From assembly GCA_020637595.1 (NCBI GenBank), contig JACKKE010000013.1:1-64000 (forward strand): a stretch of 64,000 nt of DNA. Direction: 5' to 3'. Numbering within the stretch: the stretch's first letter is position 1; each line of letters starts with the position of its first letter. Made by a program: the position numbers and the translations under genes. Origin of the DNA: Rhodobacter sp. Its GTDB lineage: Bacteria; Pseudomonadota; Alphaproteobacteria; Rhodobacterales; Rhodobacteraceae. Below, piece after piece: positions 45,589-54,318 of the stretch. The notes under the pieces are model-generated. The model had not been told where the DNA came from, ran no database searches, and saw nothing but the letters and a program-made list of their open reading frames with translations.

Positions 45589-45924
45589 TCAGGCGCTCAG
45601 CTGGTCAAAGGCCTCGAGCGCCTTGATCCCATACATGTAGGACGGCCCGCCCCCCATGTAGATTGCGACCGACACCACCTCCGCGATCTCCTCGCGCGTC
45701 GCGCCGGCGGCGATCGCGGCCTTCACATGAAAGCCGATGCAGTCGATGCACTGCTTGGCGATGCCGATGGACAGGCACATGAACTCCTTTTCCTTCAGGC
45801 CGATGACGCCCCCCTCCATCGCCGCCTTGTGCATCCCCGAGAAGCCCTTGGCTCCGTCGGGCTTGGCCTCGCGATAGGCGGCAAGATTCGCGTTCGCCTC
45901 GGCCAGTTCCGCTTTCCAGTCCAT
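45589..45924 (-). CDS. Carboxymuconolactone decarboxylase family (AhpD-like) protein
   Basis: A 111-residue all-helical AhpD/CMD-fold protein. The CxxCxxxH motif is present in KQCIDCIGFHVKAAIAAGATREEIAE, which in AhpD gives peroxidase or thiol-reductase activity. The C-terminal AIYMGGGPSYMYGIKALEAF is also typical. The ATG at 45924 gives MDWKAELAEAN with a GGATGAGG-like site upstream; the longer open frame is unsupported. It lies just downstream of the PDH genes on the same strand, perhaps in oxidative-stress defence. Confidence 0.88.
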   Translation of the reverse strand: MDWKAELAEANANLAAYREAKPDGAKGFSGMHKAAMEGGVIGLKEKEFMCLSIGIAKQCIDCIGFHVKAAIAAGATREEIAEVVSVAIYMGGGPSYMYGIKALEAFDQLSA

Positions 45925-46060
45925 GATGTCCTCATCCTTGTGTTGCGCATGGCGTTTTTGCACCTGCAGCATGGCAGGGCCTTGTGACAGATCAAGGGGC
46001 GCATGGAAAAGCCCGGGCGGCGCGTGCCGTCCGGGCTGGTCTTTCCGCATCTGACGGTGC

Positions 46061-47368
46061 TTAGGCCAGCATCGCCATCGGGTTTTCCAGGTTTTCGATG
46101 ATCGCGCTCAGGAAGTCCGCCCCCAGCGCGCCGTCGATCACCCGGTGATCGACGCTCAGCGTCATCGACATCACCGTGGCCACGCCGATCTCGCCGTCCG
46201 GTTTGACCACCGGCTGCTTGAGGCCCGCGCCGACCGCCAGGATCGAGCCATGCGGTGGGTTGATCACCGCGTCGAAATTCTCGATCCCATACATCCCCAG
46301 GTTCGAGATCGCAAAGCTGCCGCCGACATACTCATGCGGCGCCAGCTTGCGGTTGCGGGCCCGGGTGGCGAGGTCCTTCATCTCGGCCGAGAGCGCCGAC
46401 AGCGATTTCTGGTGCGCGTCCTTCAGCACGGGCGTGAACAGCCCGCCGTCGATCGCCACCGCCACCGCCACATCCGAGGGCTTCAGCCGCAGGATCCGGT
46501 CGCCGGCCCAGACCGCGTTCGCGTCCGGCACCTTCTGCAGGGCCATTGCGCAGGCCTTGATGATGAAGTCGTTGACGCTCAGCTTGACGCCGCGCCCTTC
46601 GAGCTGGGCATTCAGCTGGCCACGGAACTTCATCAGCGCATCCAGATGCACCGAGCGGCGCAGGTAGAAATGCGGGATCGTCTGCTTGGCCTCGGTGAGG
46701 CGGGCGGCGACGGTCTTGCGCATCCCGTCCAGCTTGACCTCCTCATAGGCGCGGCCTTCGAACATCTTCATCACCGCATCCGCCGCCGGGCCTGCGGGCA
46801 TCGCCGCCTTGGCCGGGGCGGCCGCTGCCACGGGTGCTGCAGCCGGGGCCACCGCCGCCGTTGCGGGTTTCGGCGCCGCCGTCGCGCCCTCGACATCCGA
46901 TTTGACGATCCGGCCATGCGGACCCGAGCCCGCAATCGCCGTCAGGTCCAGGCCCTTGTCCTTGGCGATCCGCCGGGCAAGCGGCGTCGCAAAGACGCGC
47001 GCGCCGGTCGGGGCAGGGGCCGCTGCCGGTGCCGAGACAGCCGCCGGCGCTGCAGCCGGAGCGGGCGCGGGGGCCGCCGCAGCCGGGGCGGGCGCCTTGG
47101 CCGCGCCGATGTCGCTGGCGCTTTCGCCATCGCCCAGCAGCACGGCGATGGGGGTGTTGACCTTCACCCCCTCGGTGCCCTCGGCGATCAGGATCTTGCC
47201 GATCACGCCTTCATCGACGGCCTCGAACTCCATCGTCGCCTTGTCGGTTTCGATCTCGGCCAGGATGTCGCCCGACTTGACGGTGTCGCCTTCCTTGACC
47301 AGCCATTTCGCCAGCGTGCCCTCCTCCATCGTCGGAGAGAGCGCGGGCATCAGGATTTCCACGGGCAT
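46061..47368 (-). CDS. pdhC: Pyruvate dehydrogenase complex E2, dihydrolipoamide acetyltransferase
   Basis: The 435-residue E2 core transfers the acetyl group to CoA. Residues 1-80 are a lipoyl domain with the modifiable lysine in EIETDKATMEFEA. An Ala/Pro linker (about 85-120) is followed by the E1/E3-binding domain (ARVFATPLARRIAKDKGLDL) and another linker. The catalytic domain ends with SVDHRVIDGALGADFL, holding the HxxxDG active site. It is the last gene of pdhA-pdhB-pdhC, 10 bp after pdhB. Confidence 0.96.
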   Translation of the reverse strand: MPVEILMPALSPTMEEGTLAKWLVKEGDTVKSGDILAEIETDKATMEFEAVDEGVIGKILIAEGTEGVKVNTPIAVLLGDGESASDIGAAKAPAPAAAAPAPAPAAAPAAVSAPAAAPAPTGARVFATPLARRIAKDKGLDLTAIAGSGPHGRIVKSDVEGATAAPKPATAAVAPAAAPVAAAAPAKAAMPAGPAADAVMKMFEGRAYEEVKLDGMRKTVAARLTEAKQTIPHFYLRRSVHLDALMKFRGQLNAQLEGRGVKLSVNDFIIKACAMALQKVPDANAVWAGDRILRLKPSDVAVAVAIDGGLFTPVLKDAHQKSLSALSAEMKDLATRARNRKLAPHEYVGGSFAISNLGMYGIENFDAVINPPHGSILAVGAGLKQPVVKPDGEIGVATVMSMTLSVDHRVIDGALGADFLSAIIENLENPMAMLA

Positions 47369-47378
47369 CTCGGCCTCC

Positions 47379-48740
47379 TCAGCGGTAGGTGACTTGCTTG
47401 ACCGCAGCCACGACCTCGTCGGTCGTCACCAGCGCCAGCTTTTCCAGGTTCGCGGCATAGGGCATCGGCACGTCCTTGCCGCACAGGTTGATCACCGGGG
47501 CGTCCAGCCAGTCAAAGGCCTGCTGCATCACCGTCGCGCTGATGAAATTGCCGACCGAGGACTGCGGGAAGCCTTCCTCGACCGTCACCAGCCGGTTGGT
47601 CTTCTTGACCGACTCGATGATCGTCGCGGTGTCCATCGGGCGGATGGTGCGCAGGTCGATCACCTCGGCGTCGATGCCGTCCTTGGCCAGACGCTCGGCT
47701 GCCTCCAGCGCATAGGTCATGCCGATGCCAAAGCTGACGATGGTCACATCCTTGCCCGGCCGCGCGATGCGAGCCTTGCCGATCGGCACAATGAAATCAT
47801 CCAGAACCGGCACGTCGAAGGTGCGGCCATAGAGGATCTCGTTTTCCAGGAACACCACCGGGTTCGGATCGCGGATCGCCGCCTTCAGCAGGCCCTTTGC
47901 GTCCGCCGCGGTATAGGGCATCACCACCTTCAGGCCGGGGATCTGCGAATACCAGGCGGCATAGTCCTGGCTGTGCTGCGCTGCCACCCGGGCGGCCGCG
48001 CCGTTCGGGCCGCGGAACACGATCGGGCAGGGCAGCTGGCCGCCGGACATATAGTTCGTCTTGGCCGCCGAGTTGATGATGTGGTCGATGGCCTGCATGG
48101 CAAAGTTGAAGGTCATGAACTCGACAATCGGGTTCAGGCCGCCCCAAGCCGCGCCGACCGCCAGACCGGCAAAGCCCATCTCGGTGATCGGCGTGTCGAT
48201 CACCCGGCGCGCGCCGAATTCGTCCAGCAAGCCCTGGCTGATCTTGTAGGCGCCCTGATACTCGCCCACCTCTTCGCCCATCAGAAAGACGTTTTCGTTG
48301 GCGCGCATCTCTTCGGCCATCGCCTCGCGCAGGGCCTCGCGCACGGTCATCGACTTCATCGCCGTGCCCTCGGGCCAGTCGGGCTTGGCCGGTGCGACGA
48401 GCGCCGCCGGGGCAGGGGCCGCCGCAACCGGGGCTGCTGCCGGGGCCGGTGCCGCGGCAACGGGGGCTGCCGGGGCCGCGACATCTTCGGCGCTTTCGCC
48501 TTCTTCGACCAGCACGGCGATCGGGGTGTTGACCTTCACGCCTTCGGTGCCTTCGGCGATCAGGATCTTGCCGACGGTGCCTTCGTCGACCGCCTCGAAT
48601 TCCATCGTCGCCTTGTCGGTCTCGATCTCGGCGATGATCATCCCCGATTTGACCTCATCGCCTTCCTTCACCAGCCATTTGGCCAGCGTGCCTTCTTCCA
48701 TCGTCGGCGACAGGGCGGGCATCAGGATCTGAGTAGCCAT
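47379..48740 (-). CDS. pdhB: Pyruvate dehydrogenase E1 component beta subunit with N-terminal lipoyl domain
   Basis: A 453-residue E1-beta. Residues 1-80 are a lipoyl domain almost identical to that of E2 (PALSPTMEEGTLAKWLVKEG), joined by an Ala/Pro linker (about 90-120) to the transketolase-like domain (MTVREALREAMAEEMRANE, GEEVGEYQGAYKISQGL, DTPITEMGFAGLAVGAA). The fused lipoyl domain on E1-beta is known in some alphaproteobacteria. It lies 14 bp after pdhA. Confidence 0.96.
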   Translation of the reverse strand: MATQILMPALSPTMEEGTLAKWLVKEGDEVKSGMIIAEIETDKATMEFEAVDEGTVGKILIAEGTEGVKVNTPIAVLVEEGESAEDVAAPAAPVAAAPAPAAAPVAAAPAPAALVAPAKPDWPEGTAMKSMTVREALREAMAEEMRANENVFLMGEEVGEYQGAYKISQGLLDEFGARRVIDTPITEMGFAGLAVGAAWGGLNPIVEFMTFNFAMQAIDHIINSAAKTNYMSGGQLPCPIVFRGPNGAAARVAAQHSQDYAAWYSQIPGLKVVMPYTAADAKGLLKAAIRDPNPVVFLENEILYGRTFDVPVLDDFIVPIGKARIARPGKDVTIVSFGIGMTYALEAAERLAKDGIDAEVIDLRTIRPMDTATIIESVKKTNRLVTVEEGFPQSSVGNFISATVMQQAFDWLDAPVINLCGKDVPMPYAANLEKLALVTTDEVVAAVKQVTYR

Positions 48741-48754
48741 CTGTTCGTCCTCCC

Positions 48755-49744
48755 TTACGCGTAAATATCCGTCCAGAGCTCGGAGACATCCGGCTCGGGG
48801 CTTTCCTTCGAGAAATCGGCGGCCTCGTTGACGATCGCCTTGATTTCCTTGTCGATGGCCTTGAGGTCGTCATCCGAGGCGAGGTTCCCCTCGATCAGCA
48901 GCTCGCGCACATGCTCGATGGCGTCGCGCGTTTCGCGGACCTTCTGCACCTCCTCGCGGGTGCGGTATTTCGCGGGGTCCGACATCGAGTGCCCGCGATA
49001 GCGATAGGTCATCATTTCCAGGATATAGGGGCCTTCGCCGGCGCGGCAGACGGCAACCGCCTTTTCCGCCGCGGCCTTGACCGCCATCACGTCCATGCCG
49101 TCGACCATCTCGCCCTTGATGCCATAGGCCGCGCCGCGCTCCCACAGGTTGGGAGATTTCGTCGCGCGCTTGGTCGAGGTGCCCATCGCATACTGGTTGT
49201 TTTCGATGACGTAGATCACCGGCAGGTTCCACAGCTCGGCCATGTTGTAGCTTTCATAGACCTGGCCCTGGTTCGCCGCGCCGTCGCCGAAATAGACGAA
49301 GGTGACGTTGTCATTGCCCTTGTATTTGTCGGCAAAGCCCAGCCCGGTGCCCAGCGGCACCTGCGCGCCGACGATGCCGTGGCCGCCATAGAAATGCTTC
49401 TCGCGGCTGAACATGTGCATCGAGCCGCCCTTGCCCTTGGAATAGCCGCCGATGCGGCCGGTCAGCTCGGCCATGACGCCCTTGGGGTCCATACCGGCGA
49501 CCAGCATATGGCCGTGGTCGCGATAGCTGGTGATGCGCTTGTCACCCTCTTTCGCCGCCGCTTCCAGGCCGACGACCACCGCTTCCTGCCCGATGTAAAG
49601 ATGGCAGAACCCGCCGATCATGCCCATGCCATACAACTGGCCGGCTTTCTCCTCGAATCGACGGATCAGCAGCATATCGCGGTAGTATTTCAGCAATTCG
49701 TCGCGCGATACGTTTGATTTCTCGGCGCTTTTTCGCGTGGCCAT
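48755..49744 (-). CDS. pdhA: Pyruvate dehydrogenase E1 component alpha subunit
   Basis: The 329-residue E1-alpha decarboxylates pyruvate with thiamine diphosphate. The TPP motif is complete: GDGAANQGQVYESYNMAELW then ENNQYAMG. KGGSMHMFS and YRYRGHSMSDPAKYR (the active-site loop) also match. The ATG at 49744 starts MATRKSAEKSNVSRDELLKYYRDM. An FtsB-type gene lies 136 bp upstream on the same strand, the order seen in many alphaproteobacteria. Confidence 0.96.
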   Translation of the reverse strand: MATRKSAEKSNVSRDELLKYYRDMLLIRRFEEKAGQLYGMGMIGGFCHLYIGQEAVVVGLEAAAKEGDKRITSYRDHGHMLVAGMDPKGVMAELTGRIGGYSKGKGGSMHMFSREKHFYGGHGIVGAQVPLGTGLGFADKYKGNDNVTFVYFGDGAANQGQVYESYNMAELWNLPVIYVIENNQYAMGTSTKRATKSPNLWERGAAYGIKGEMVDGMDVMAVKAAAEKAVAVCRAGEGPYILEMMTYRYRGHSMSDPAKYRTREEVQKVRETRDAIEHVRELLIEGNLASDDDLKAIDKEIKAIVNEAADFSKESPEPDVSELWTDIYA

Positions 49745-49862
49745 CCAGGGCTCCTCCCGGCTGCGTCAAAGGTAGTTTAGCATTAAACAATCTTCTACAC
49801 GATGAGGCGCAGAAAATCGAGCGCAGATTTTTGCGCTTGTGGGTATCAGCCATGCAAATGGG

Positions 49863-49882
49863 GAATGCCCGTTCGGGCGTTC
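49863..49882. terminator. Hairpin at the end of the FtsB-like gene
   Basis: GAATGCCCG and CGGGCGTTC pair over 9 positions (one G-U) around TT, overlapping the stop of the minus-strand FtsB-like gene. It may end that transcript before pdhA. There is no clear U-run. Confidence 0.45.
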
Positions 49883-50177
49883 AGCGCAGGACGACTTCGT
49901 CGGCGCGGACATAGCCCAGGATGTCGCGCGCCTGCTGGTCCAACAGGTCGAGGTCCAGATACCCGTCCGACAGCCGGTGCGTGCGGTTCTCGATCTCGGC
50001 CAGTTCCGCGGCCAGCCGGTCGCGTTCGCCCCGCAGCAATTCGGCATCCGCCTCGATCTGGATGCGGTTGAACATGCCGTATTCGCCCTGCACGGCGGCA
50101 AAGGTCAGGTAGATGCCAAAAGTGCCCGCAAGGGCATAATACATCACCGGGCCGAAACGGGGGCGCTTGCGTTGCAT
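49881..50177 (-). CDS. Septum formation initiator family protein (FtsB/DivIC-like)
   Basis: A 98-residue bitopic membrane protein: a short basic N-terminus (MQRKRPRFGP), one membrane helix (VMYYALAGTFGIYLTFAA, about 11-28), and a periplasmic coiled coil (ADAELLRGERDRLAAELAEI), then LDLDLLDQQARDILGYV. This is the FtsB/DivIC pattern, a subunit of the FtsQLB division complex. It sits upstream of pdhA, as in related genomes. Confidence 0.88.
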   Translation of the reverse strand: MQRKRPRFGPVMYYALAGTFGIYLTFAAVQGEYGMFNRIQIEADAELLRGERDRLAAELAEIENRTHRLSDGYLDLDLLDQQARDILGYVRADEVVLR

Positions 50178-50353
50178 GGAACCTGCTCTGAGGTCTCTGA
50201 TCGGACCATTGGACCCACTGTGCCACAGGCCGGCGGCTTTGGGAATCCCCGAATGACCGGCGGTGTCGGTGTGTTGCGCAGGTGCGCGACGTCGGGTCGT
50301 GCTTGCCAGACGGGTAGGCGGAGTTCAGCATTTCCTCAGCCGAGGAGGAGCCC

Positions 50354-51955
50354 ATGACCATTGCCGCACCCCGCAGCCAGTTGTCCACCCACGAGGTCTT
50401 CAATCAGCCCGAGCCACGCCTGCGTGACCCTTTCGCCGACGATCCCGCCCTGCGTGGGGCGCTGGGTCCGGATCTGGGCGCGGACGCCGACCTGATCGCC
50501 TTGGGCGCGGCGCTGGGTTCGGCCGCCATGCGCGAGGCCGCGCGCGACGCCCAGACCCGGCTGCCGGAACTGCGCACCTTTGATCGCGCGGGCCGACGTA
50601 TCGACGAGGTGCATTTTCACCCCGGCTATCATCAGCTCATGGCGCTGGGCCTCGAGGCCGGATACGCCGCGACCGCCTGGGACGGCACCGGCAGCCACCT
50701 GAAGCATGCGGCGATCAACTATATGTTCAGCCAGGTGGAACCGGGTGTCTGTTGCCCGATGACGATGACCTATGCGGCGGTGCCCGCGCTCGACGCCAAC
50801 CCGGCGCTGGCCACGCTCTGGCAGCCGCGGCTGACCGCCCGTGGCTATGACCCGACCCGCCGCCCGGTGGCCGAAAAATCCGCCGTGACGCTGGGCATGG
50901 CGATGACGGAAAAACAGGGCGGCTCGGACGTGCGCGCCAATTCCACCCGCGCGGTGCCCGACGGCGAGGGATATCGCCTGCACGGCCACAAATGGTTCTG
51001 TTCGGCGCCGATGTGCGACGGGTTCCTGACGCTGGCGCACCTGCCCGAGGGGATCAGCTGCTTTCTGGTGCCGCGCTGGCTGCCTGATGGCTCGCGCAAT
51101 GCCTTCACCATCCTGCGGCTCAAGGACAAGCTGGGCAACAAGGCCAACGCCTCGAGCGAGATCGAATACGACGGCACCTGGGCGCTGCTCCTGGGTGAGC
51201 CCGGGCGCGGGGTGCAGACGATCATCGAGATGGTGCACCACACGCGGCTGGACACGGCGATCGCCCCGGCCGCGCTGATGCGCGCGGCCCTGGCCGAGGC
51301 GGTGCACTGGGCGGGCGGGCGCACCACCTTCCAGCGCCGGCTGATCGACCAGCCGTTGATGCGCGCGGTGCTGGCCGATCTCGCGCTGGAAAGCGAGGCG
51401 GCGCTGCTTCTGAGCCTCGACGTGGCGCGGGCCTTCGATGACCCGGCACGCCGGCCCTATGCGCGGCTGTCAGTGGCGCTGGCCAAGTTCCTGTCGAACA
51501 AACGGGCGCCCGGGATGATCTATGAATGCATGGAGTGCCTGGGTGGTATGGGATACGTCGAGGACACGCCGCTGCCGATGCTCTACCGCGAGGCGCCGCT
51601 GAACTCGATCTGGGAAGGGTCGGGCAACGTGATCTGCCTCGACATCCTGCGCACCCTGATCAAGGAGCCCGAGGCCGGCGCGCAGCTGAAAGCCCGCCTC
51701 GATGCGGCACGGGGGCTCGATGCACGGTTCGACGCGGCGCTGGTGGCGCACCGCAGCCGTTGGCCCAACCTGCCGCCCGAGGCCGAGGCCCGTTGGTTCG
51801 CGGAATCGCTGGCGATGCTGCTGACCGGCGCGGTGATGCTGGCGGACAGCCCGGTGGCGGGCGAGTGGCTGACAACCCGGCTGGGCGAGGCGCGCGGCAC
51901 GATCACCGGTGCGATGGGCGCGATCGACGCGGGTCCGGTGTTGGCCCGGGTCTGA
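50354..51955 (+). CDS. AidB-like acyl-CoA dehydrogenase
   Basis: A 533-residue flavoprotein of the AidB branch of acyl-CoA dehydrogenases. Visible blocks are VCCPMTMTYAAVPAL, AMTEKQGGSDVRANSTRA (FAD-binding), GHKWFCSAPMCDGFL and YREAPLNSIWEGSGNVICLD with the branch-typical Glu region. E. coli AidB is linked to alkylation protection, while relatives oxidise isovaleryl-type CoA esters, so the role is open. The start has CGAGGAGG upstream. A perfect palindrome separates its end from the convergent HTH gene. Confidence 0.9.
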   Translation: MTIAAPRSQLSTHEVFNQPEPRLRDPFADDPALRGALGPDLGADADLIALGAALGSAAMREAARDAQTRLPELRTFDRAGRRIDEVHFHPGYHQLMALGLEAGYAATAWDGTGSHLKHAAINYMFSQVEPGVCCPMTMTYAAVPALDANPALATLWQPRLTARGYDPTRRPVAEKSAVTLGMAMTEKQGGSDVRANSTRAVPDGEGYRLHGHKWFCSAPMCDGFLTLAHLPEGISCFLVPRWLPDGSRNAFTILRLKDKLGNKANASSEIEYDGTWALLLGEPGRGVQTIIEMVHHTRLDTAIAPAALMRAALAEAVHWAGGRTTFQRRLIDQPLMRAVLADLALESEAALLLSLDVARAFDDPARRPYARLSVALAKFLSNKRAPGMIYECMECLGGMGYVEDTPLPMLYREAPLNSIWEGSGNVICLDILRTLIKEPEAGAQLKARLDAARGLDARFDAALVAHRSRWPNLPPEAEARWFAESLAMLLTGAVMLADSPVAGEWLTTRLGEARGTITGAMGAIDAGPVLARV

Positions 51956-51961
51956 GGGCGG

Positions 51962-51989
51962 GTAGGATGGGCAATATTGCCCATCCTAC
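51962..51989. terminator. Perfect 28-nt palindrome between convergent genes
   Basis: The sequence reads the same on both strands (GTAGGATGGGCAAT and its complement) and lies 6 bp after the acyl-CoA dehydrogenase stop and 3 bp before the HTH gene stop. It can form a 12-14 bp hairpin in either transcript. Its arm GGATGGGC/GCCCATCC is shared with the hairpin at 26516-26536. Confidence 0.7.
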
Positions 51990-51992
51990 GCA

Positions 51993-52346
51993 TCACTCCA
52001 TCGCGATGCCCGCCTGCGGCAACAGCGTCGCCACCTTATAAAGCAGCGACCGTGCCGCGCGATGGCGCGGGTGTCCCTCGTCCTCGGCGATCCGCCGCAG
52101 CCCCTCGCCCAGCACTTCGGCCTCGTCGGGCGTCAGCGCGGTGGCCGGCAGCACCAGCGCCGTGCGCAGGATATACCCCAGCCCCCGCTCGCCTTCGACC
52201 GGGATCCCGGTCGCCGCCATCATCGCCATATCGCGCCAGATCGTGCGCGTCGACACCCCCATCGCGCGGGCCAGATCCTCGGCGGTGTGCAGCTTGCCGT
52301 CACGCAGGATCTGCACGAGGGCAAAGAGCCTCTGGTCGCGTTTCAT
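51993..52346 (-). CDS. HTH-type transcriptional regulator (YafY-like N-terminal domain, short)
   Basis: A 117-residue protein whose first 60 residues are a DeoR-type HTH_11 domain (MKRDQRLFALVQILRDGKLH, then MGVSTRTIWRDMAMMAATGI). The rest (ERGLGYILRTALVLPATALT, then ALLYKV-like) resembles the beginning of a YafY protein, but the WYL domain is absent. It is about half the length of the regulator at 14951-15658. It may be a natural short form or a truncated gene. A CTGACA/TGTCAG inverted repeat lies 34 bp upstream. Confidence 0.8.
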   Translation of the reverse strand: MKRDQRLFALVQILRDGKLHTAEDLARAMGVSTRTIWRDMAMMAATGIPVEGERGLGYILRTALVLPATALTPDEAEVLGEGLRRIAEDEGHPRHRAARSLLYKVATLLPQAGIAME

Positions 52347-52379
52347 CGGGGTTCCTGAGGTGCGGGATGCGGGGACATA

Positions 52380-52397
52380 CTGACAAAATACTGTCAG
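52380..52397 (-). promoter_or_regulatory. Candidate operator: inverted repeat CTGACA-N6-TGTCAG
   Basis: A 6-bp perfect inverted repeat with a 6-bp A/T-rich spacer lies 34 bp upstream of the HTH gene start, in the gap shared with the divergent tatABC genes. Its half-site CTGACA also appears as a direct repeat before the other YafY-linked gene (15645-15660). Autoregulation is the likely role. Confidence 0.5.
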
Positions 52398-52517
52398 CAG
52401 ACCGCGCGCGCCAGCCCTTTGCGCGCCGGATTCGGTCTTTGATCGCGGCCGGGCAAGGCCTAAATGTGACCCAAGCCAGGCCGCCGCGCGCGGCCGTGCA
52501 ACTCAACGGAGGTTCAC

Positions 52518-52745
52518 ATGCTGAACAACATCGGCCCTATGGGCGCTCTGCTTATCGTCATCGTCGTTCTGGTTCTTTTCGGCCGCGGCAAGGTTGCCGG
52601 TCTGATGGGCGAGGTCGGCAAGGGCATCACCGCCTTCAAGCGCGGCGTCAGCGACGGCACGCAAGAGCTGGAGAACCAGCGCCAGCAGGCCGCCGACGAG
52701 GCCCGCGACGTGACCCCGCAGAACAACGAGCGCGACAACGCCTGA
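52518..52745 (+). CDS. tatA: Sec-independent protein translocase subunit TatA
   Basis: A 75-residue pore-forming subunit. It has a short periplasmic N-terminus, one membrane helix (MGALLIVIVVLVLFGRGKV, about 8-26) with the FGRGK hinge, an amphipathic helix (VAGLMGEVGKGITAFKRGV) and an acidic polar tail. This matches TatA/E length and order. ACGGAGG precedes the ATG. First gene of tatA-tatB-tatC. Confidence 0.95.
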   Translation: MLNNIGPMGALLIVIVVLVLFGRGKVAGLMGEVGKGITAFKRGVSDGTQELENQRQQAADEARDVTPQNNERDNA

Positions 52746-52810
52746 GGCCCCCCGCCCGGGGCGCGCGCCGTGCACGCGCGGGCCCCGGGAAAACACCCAA
52801 GGAGCGGGTC

Positions 52811-53416
52811 ATGTTCGACATCGGCTGGTCCGAGATGATGGTGATCGGCGTTGTGGCGCTGATCGTGGTGGGTCCAAAGGATCTGCCCAAGATGTTTCAC
52901 ACCATCGGCCAGTTCACCGGCAAGGCGCGGGGCATGGCGCGTGAGTTCCAGCGCGCGATGGACGCGGCTGCCCGGGAAACCGGCGTGAACGACATCGCCA
53001 AGGATCTGCGCAAGACCGCCTCGGGTCAGAGCTTCAAGGAAGCGGCCGGGTTCGACGAGATCGAGAAGCAGTTCAAGTCAATCGGCCGCACCGGTCCCGA
53101 CGTGCGCAAGCCCGCGACCCCCGGCCAGACCCCGGTGGCCAAATCCGATGCCGCGGACAAGCCCGGCATGGATGACGAAAGCGATGCCGACGAGGCCGCC
53201 GCTGCCGGCCATGACGCCGATATGGCCGCGCGCAACGCCGAATTGACGGCGGTCGAGGAAGAGCGCCTGCGCAAGCAGAAGCGCGCTGACGCGACCCGCC
53301 TGAAAGCCGCCGCGATCCGCGCCCGCAAAGAGGCCGAGGCCGCCCAGGCGGCCGCCGACGCCGCCGAGGCCGAGGCCTGGACCCCCGCCGCGCGCACATC
53401 CAAAGACGAGTCCTGA
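52811..53416 (+). CDS. tatB: Sec-independent protein translocase subunit TatB
   Basis: A 201-residue partner of TatC in signal-peptide recognition. The N-terminus MFDIGWSEMMVIGVVALIVVG with the following PKDLPKM is diagnostic of TatB. An amphipathic region follows and then a long charged tail with a coiled coil (AAAIRARKEAEAAQAAADAA). AAGGAGC precedes the ATG. The frame upstream belongs to other genes. Confidence 0.94.
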   Translation: MFDIGWSEMMVIGVVALIVVGPKDLPKMFHTIGQFTGKARGMAREFQRAMDAAARETGVNDIAKDLRKTASGQSFKEAAGFDEIEKQFKSIGRTGPDVRKPATPGQTPVAKSDAADKPGMDDESDADEAAAAGHDADMAARNAELTAVEEERLRKQKRADATRLKAAAIRARKEAEAAQAAADAAEAEAWTPAARTSKDES

Positions 53417-53427
53417 GGCCGCCCCCA

Positions 53428-54318
53428 ATGGCATCGAAACAATCCGCCCAAGATTCCATCGACGACAGCTCGGCCCCGCTGATCGAGCATCTGGCCGAGT
53501 TGCGCACCCGGCTGATCTGGTCGGTCGTGGCCTTCGTCGTGGGCATGCTGATCTGCTTTGCCTTCGGCGACCAGCTGCTTGATTTCCTGCTGATGCCGAT
53601 CGAGGCGACGATGCGCTCGCTGGGCAACCCGAACCCGGTGATGCAATACACCGCGCCGCAGGAATACTTCTTTACCCTGGTGCAGATCTCGATGGTCGGC
53701 GGTCTGGCGCTGTCCTTTCCGGTGATCGCCTACCAGCTCTGGCGGTTCGTCGCGCCGGGGCTCTACCGCAGCGAAAAGAACGCCTTTCTGCCGTTCCTGA
53801 TCGCCTCGCCGGTGCTGTTCCTGATGGGGGCCGCATTCGCCCATTTCGTCGTCGTGCCGATGGCGATGGGCTTTTTCCTGGGCTTTGCCGACCTGCCGTC
53901 GATGGTCGCCGCCTATTTCACCGATACCGCCGCCGGTGTCCCCCCGGTTCCGGCCGAAACCCCCGGCGGGATCGAGATCGTCTTTAACGGCAAGGTGAAC
54001 GAGACCCTCGACATCACGCTGAAGATGATCATCGCCTTCGGCCTGTGTTTCCAGCTGCCGGTGCTTCTGACGCTGATGGGCAAGGCCGGGCTGATCTCGG
54101 CTAAGGGGCTGCGGCACGGGCGCAAATGGGCGATCGTCGGCATCCTGACGCTGGCCGCGCTGGTCACGCCCCCCGACGTGCTGACGCAGATCATCCTGTT
54201 CTCGGTGGTCTACGGGCTTTACGAGATTTCGATCTTCCTCGTCGCCAGCGTCGAGAAGAAACGCAAGGCCGAGCTGCAGGCCGAAGGCCTGTGGGACGAC
54301 GAGATGGACGACGAATGA
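53428..54318 (+). CDS. tatC: Sec-independent protein translocase subunit TatC
   Basis: A 296-residue membrane protein with six predicted helices, the core Tat receptor. The N-terminal APLIEHLAELRTRLIWS signature is present, as are QLWRFVAPGLYRSEK, VVVPMAMGFFLGF and VLTPPDVLTQIILFS-like C-terminal blocks. It exceeds the usual 250 residues through a periplasmic insert (TAAGVPPVPAETPGGIEIVF) and a charged C-terminal tail ending EMDDE. The next gene overlaps its stop (ATGA). Confidence 0.95.
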   Translation: MASKQSAQDSIDDSSAPLIEHLAELRTRLIWSVVAFVVGMLICFAFGDQLLDFLLMPIEATMRSLGNPNPVMQYTAPQEYFFTLVQISMVGGLALSFPVIAYQLWRFVAPGLYRSEKNAFLPFLIASPVLFLMGAAFAHFVVVPMAMGFFLGFADLPSMVAAYFTDTAAGVPPVPAETPGGIEIVFNGKVNETLDITLKMIIAFGLCFQLPVLLTLMGKAGLISAKGLRHGRKWAIVGILTLAALVTPPDVLTQIILFSVVYGLYEISIFLVASVEKKRKAELQAEGLWDDEMDDE

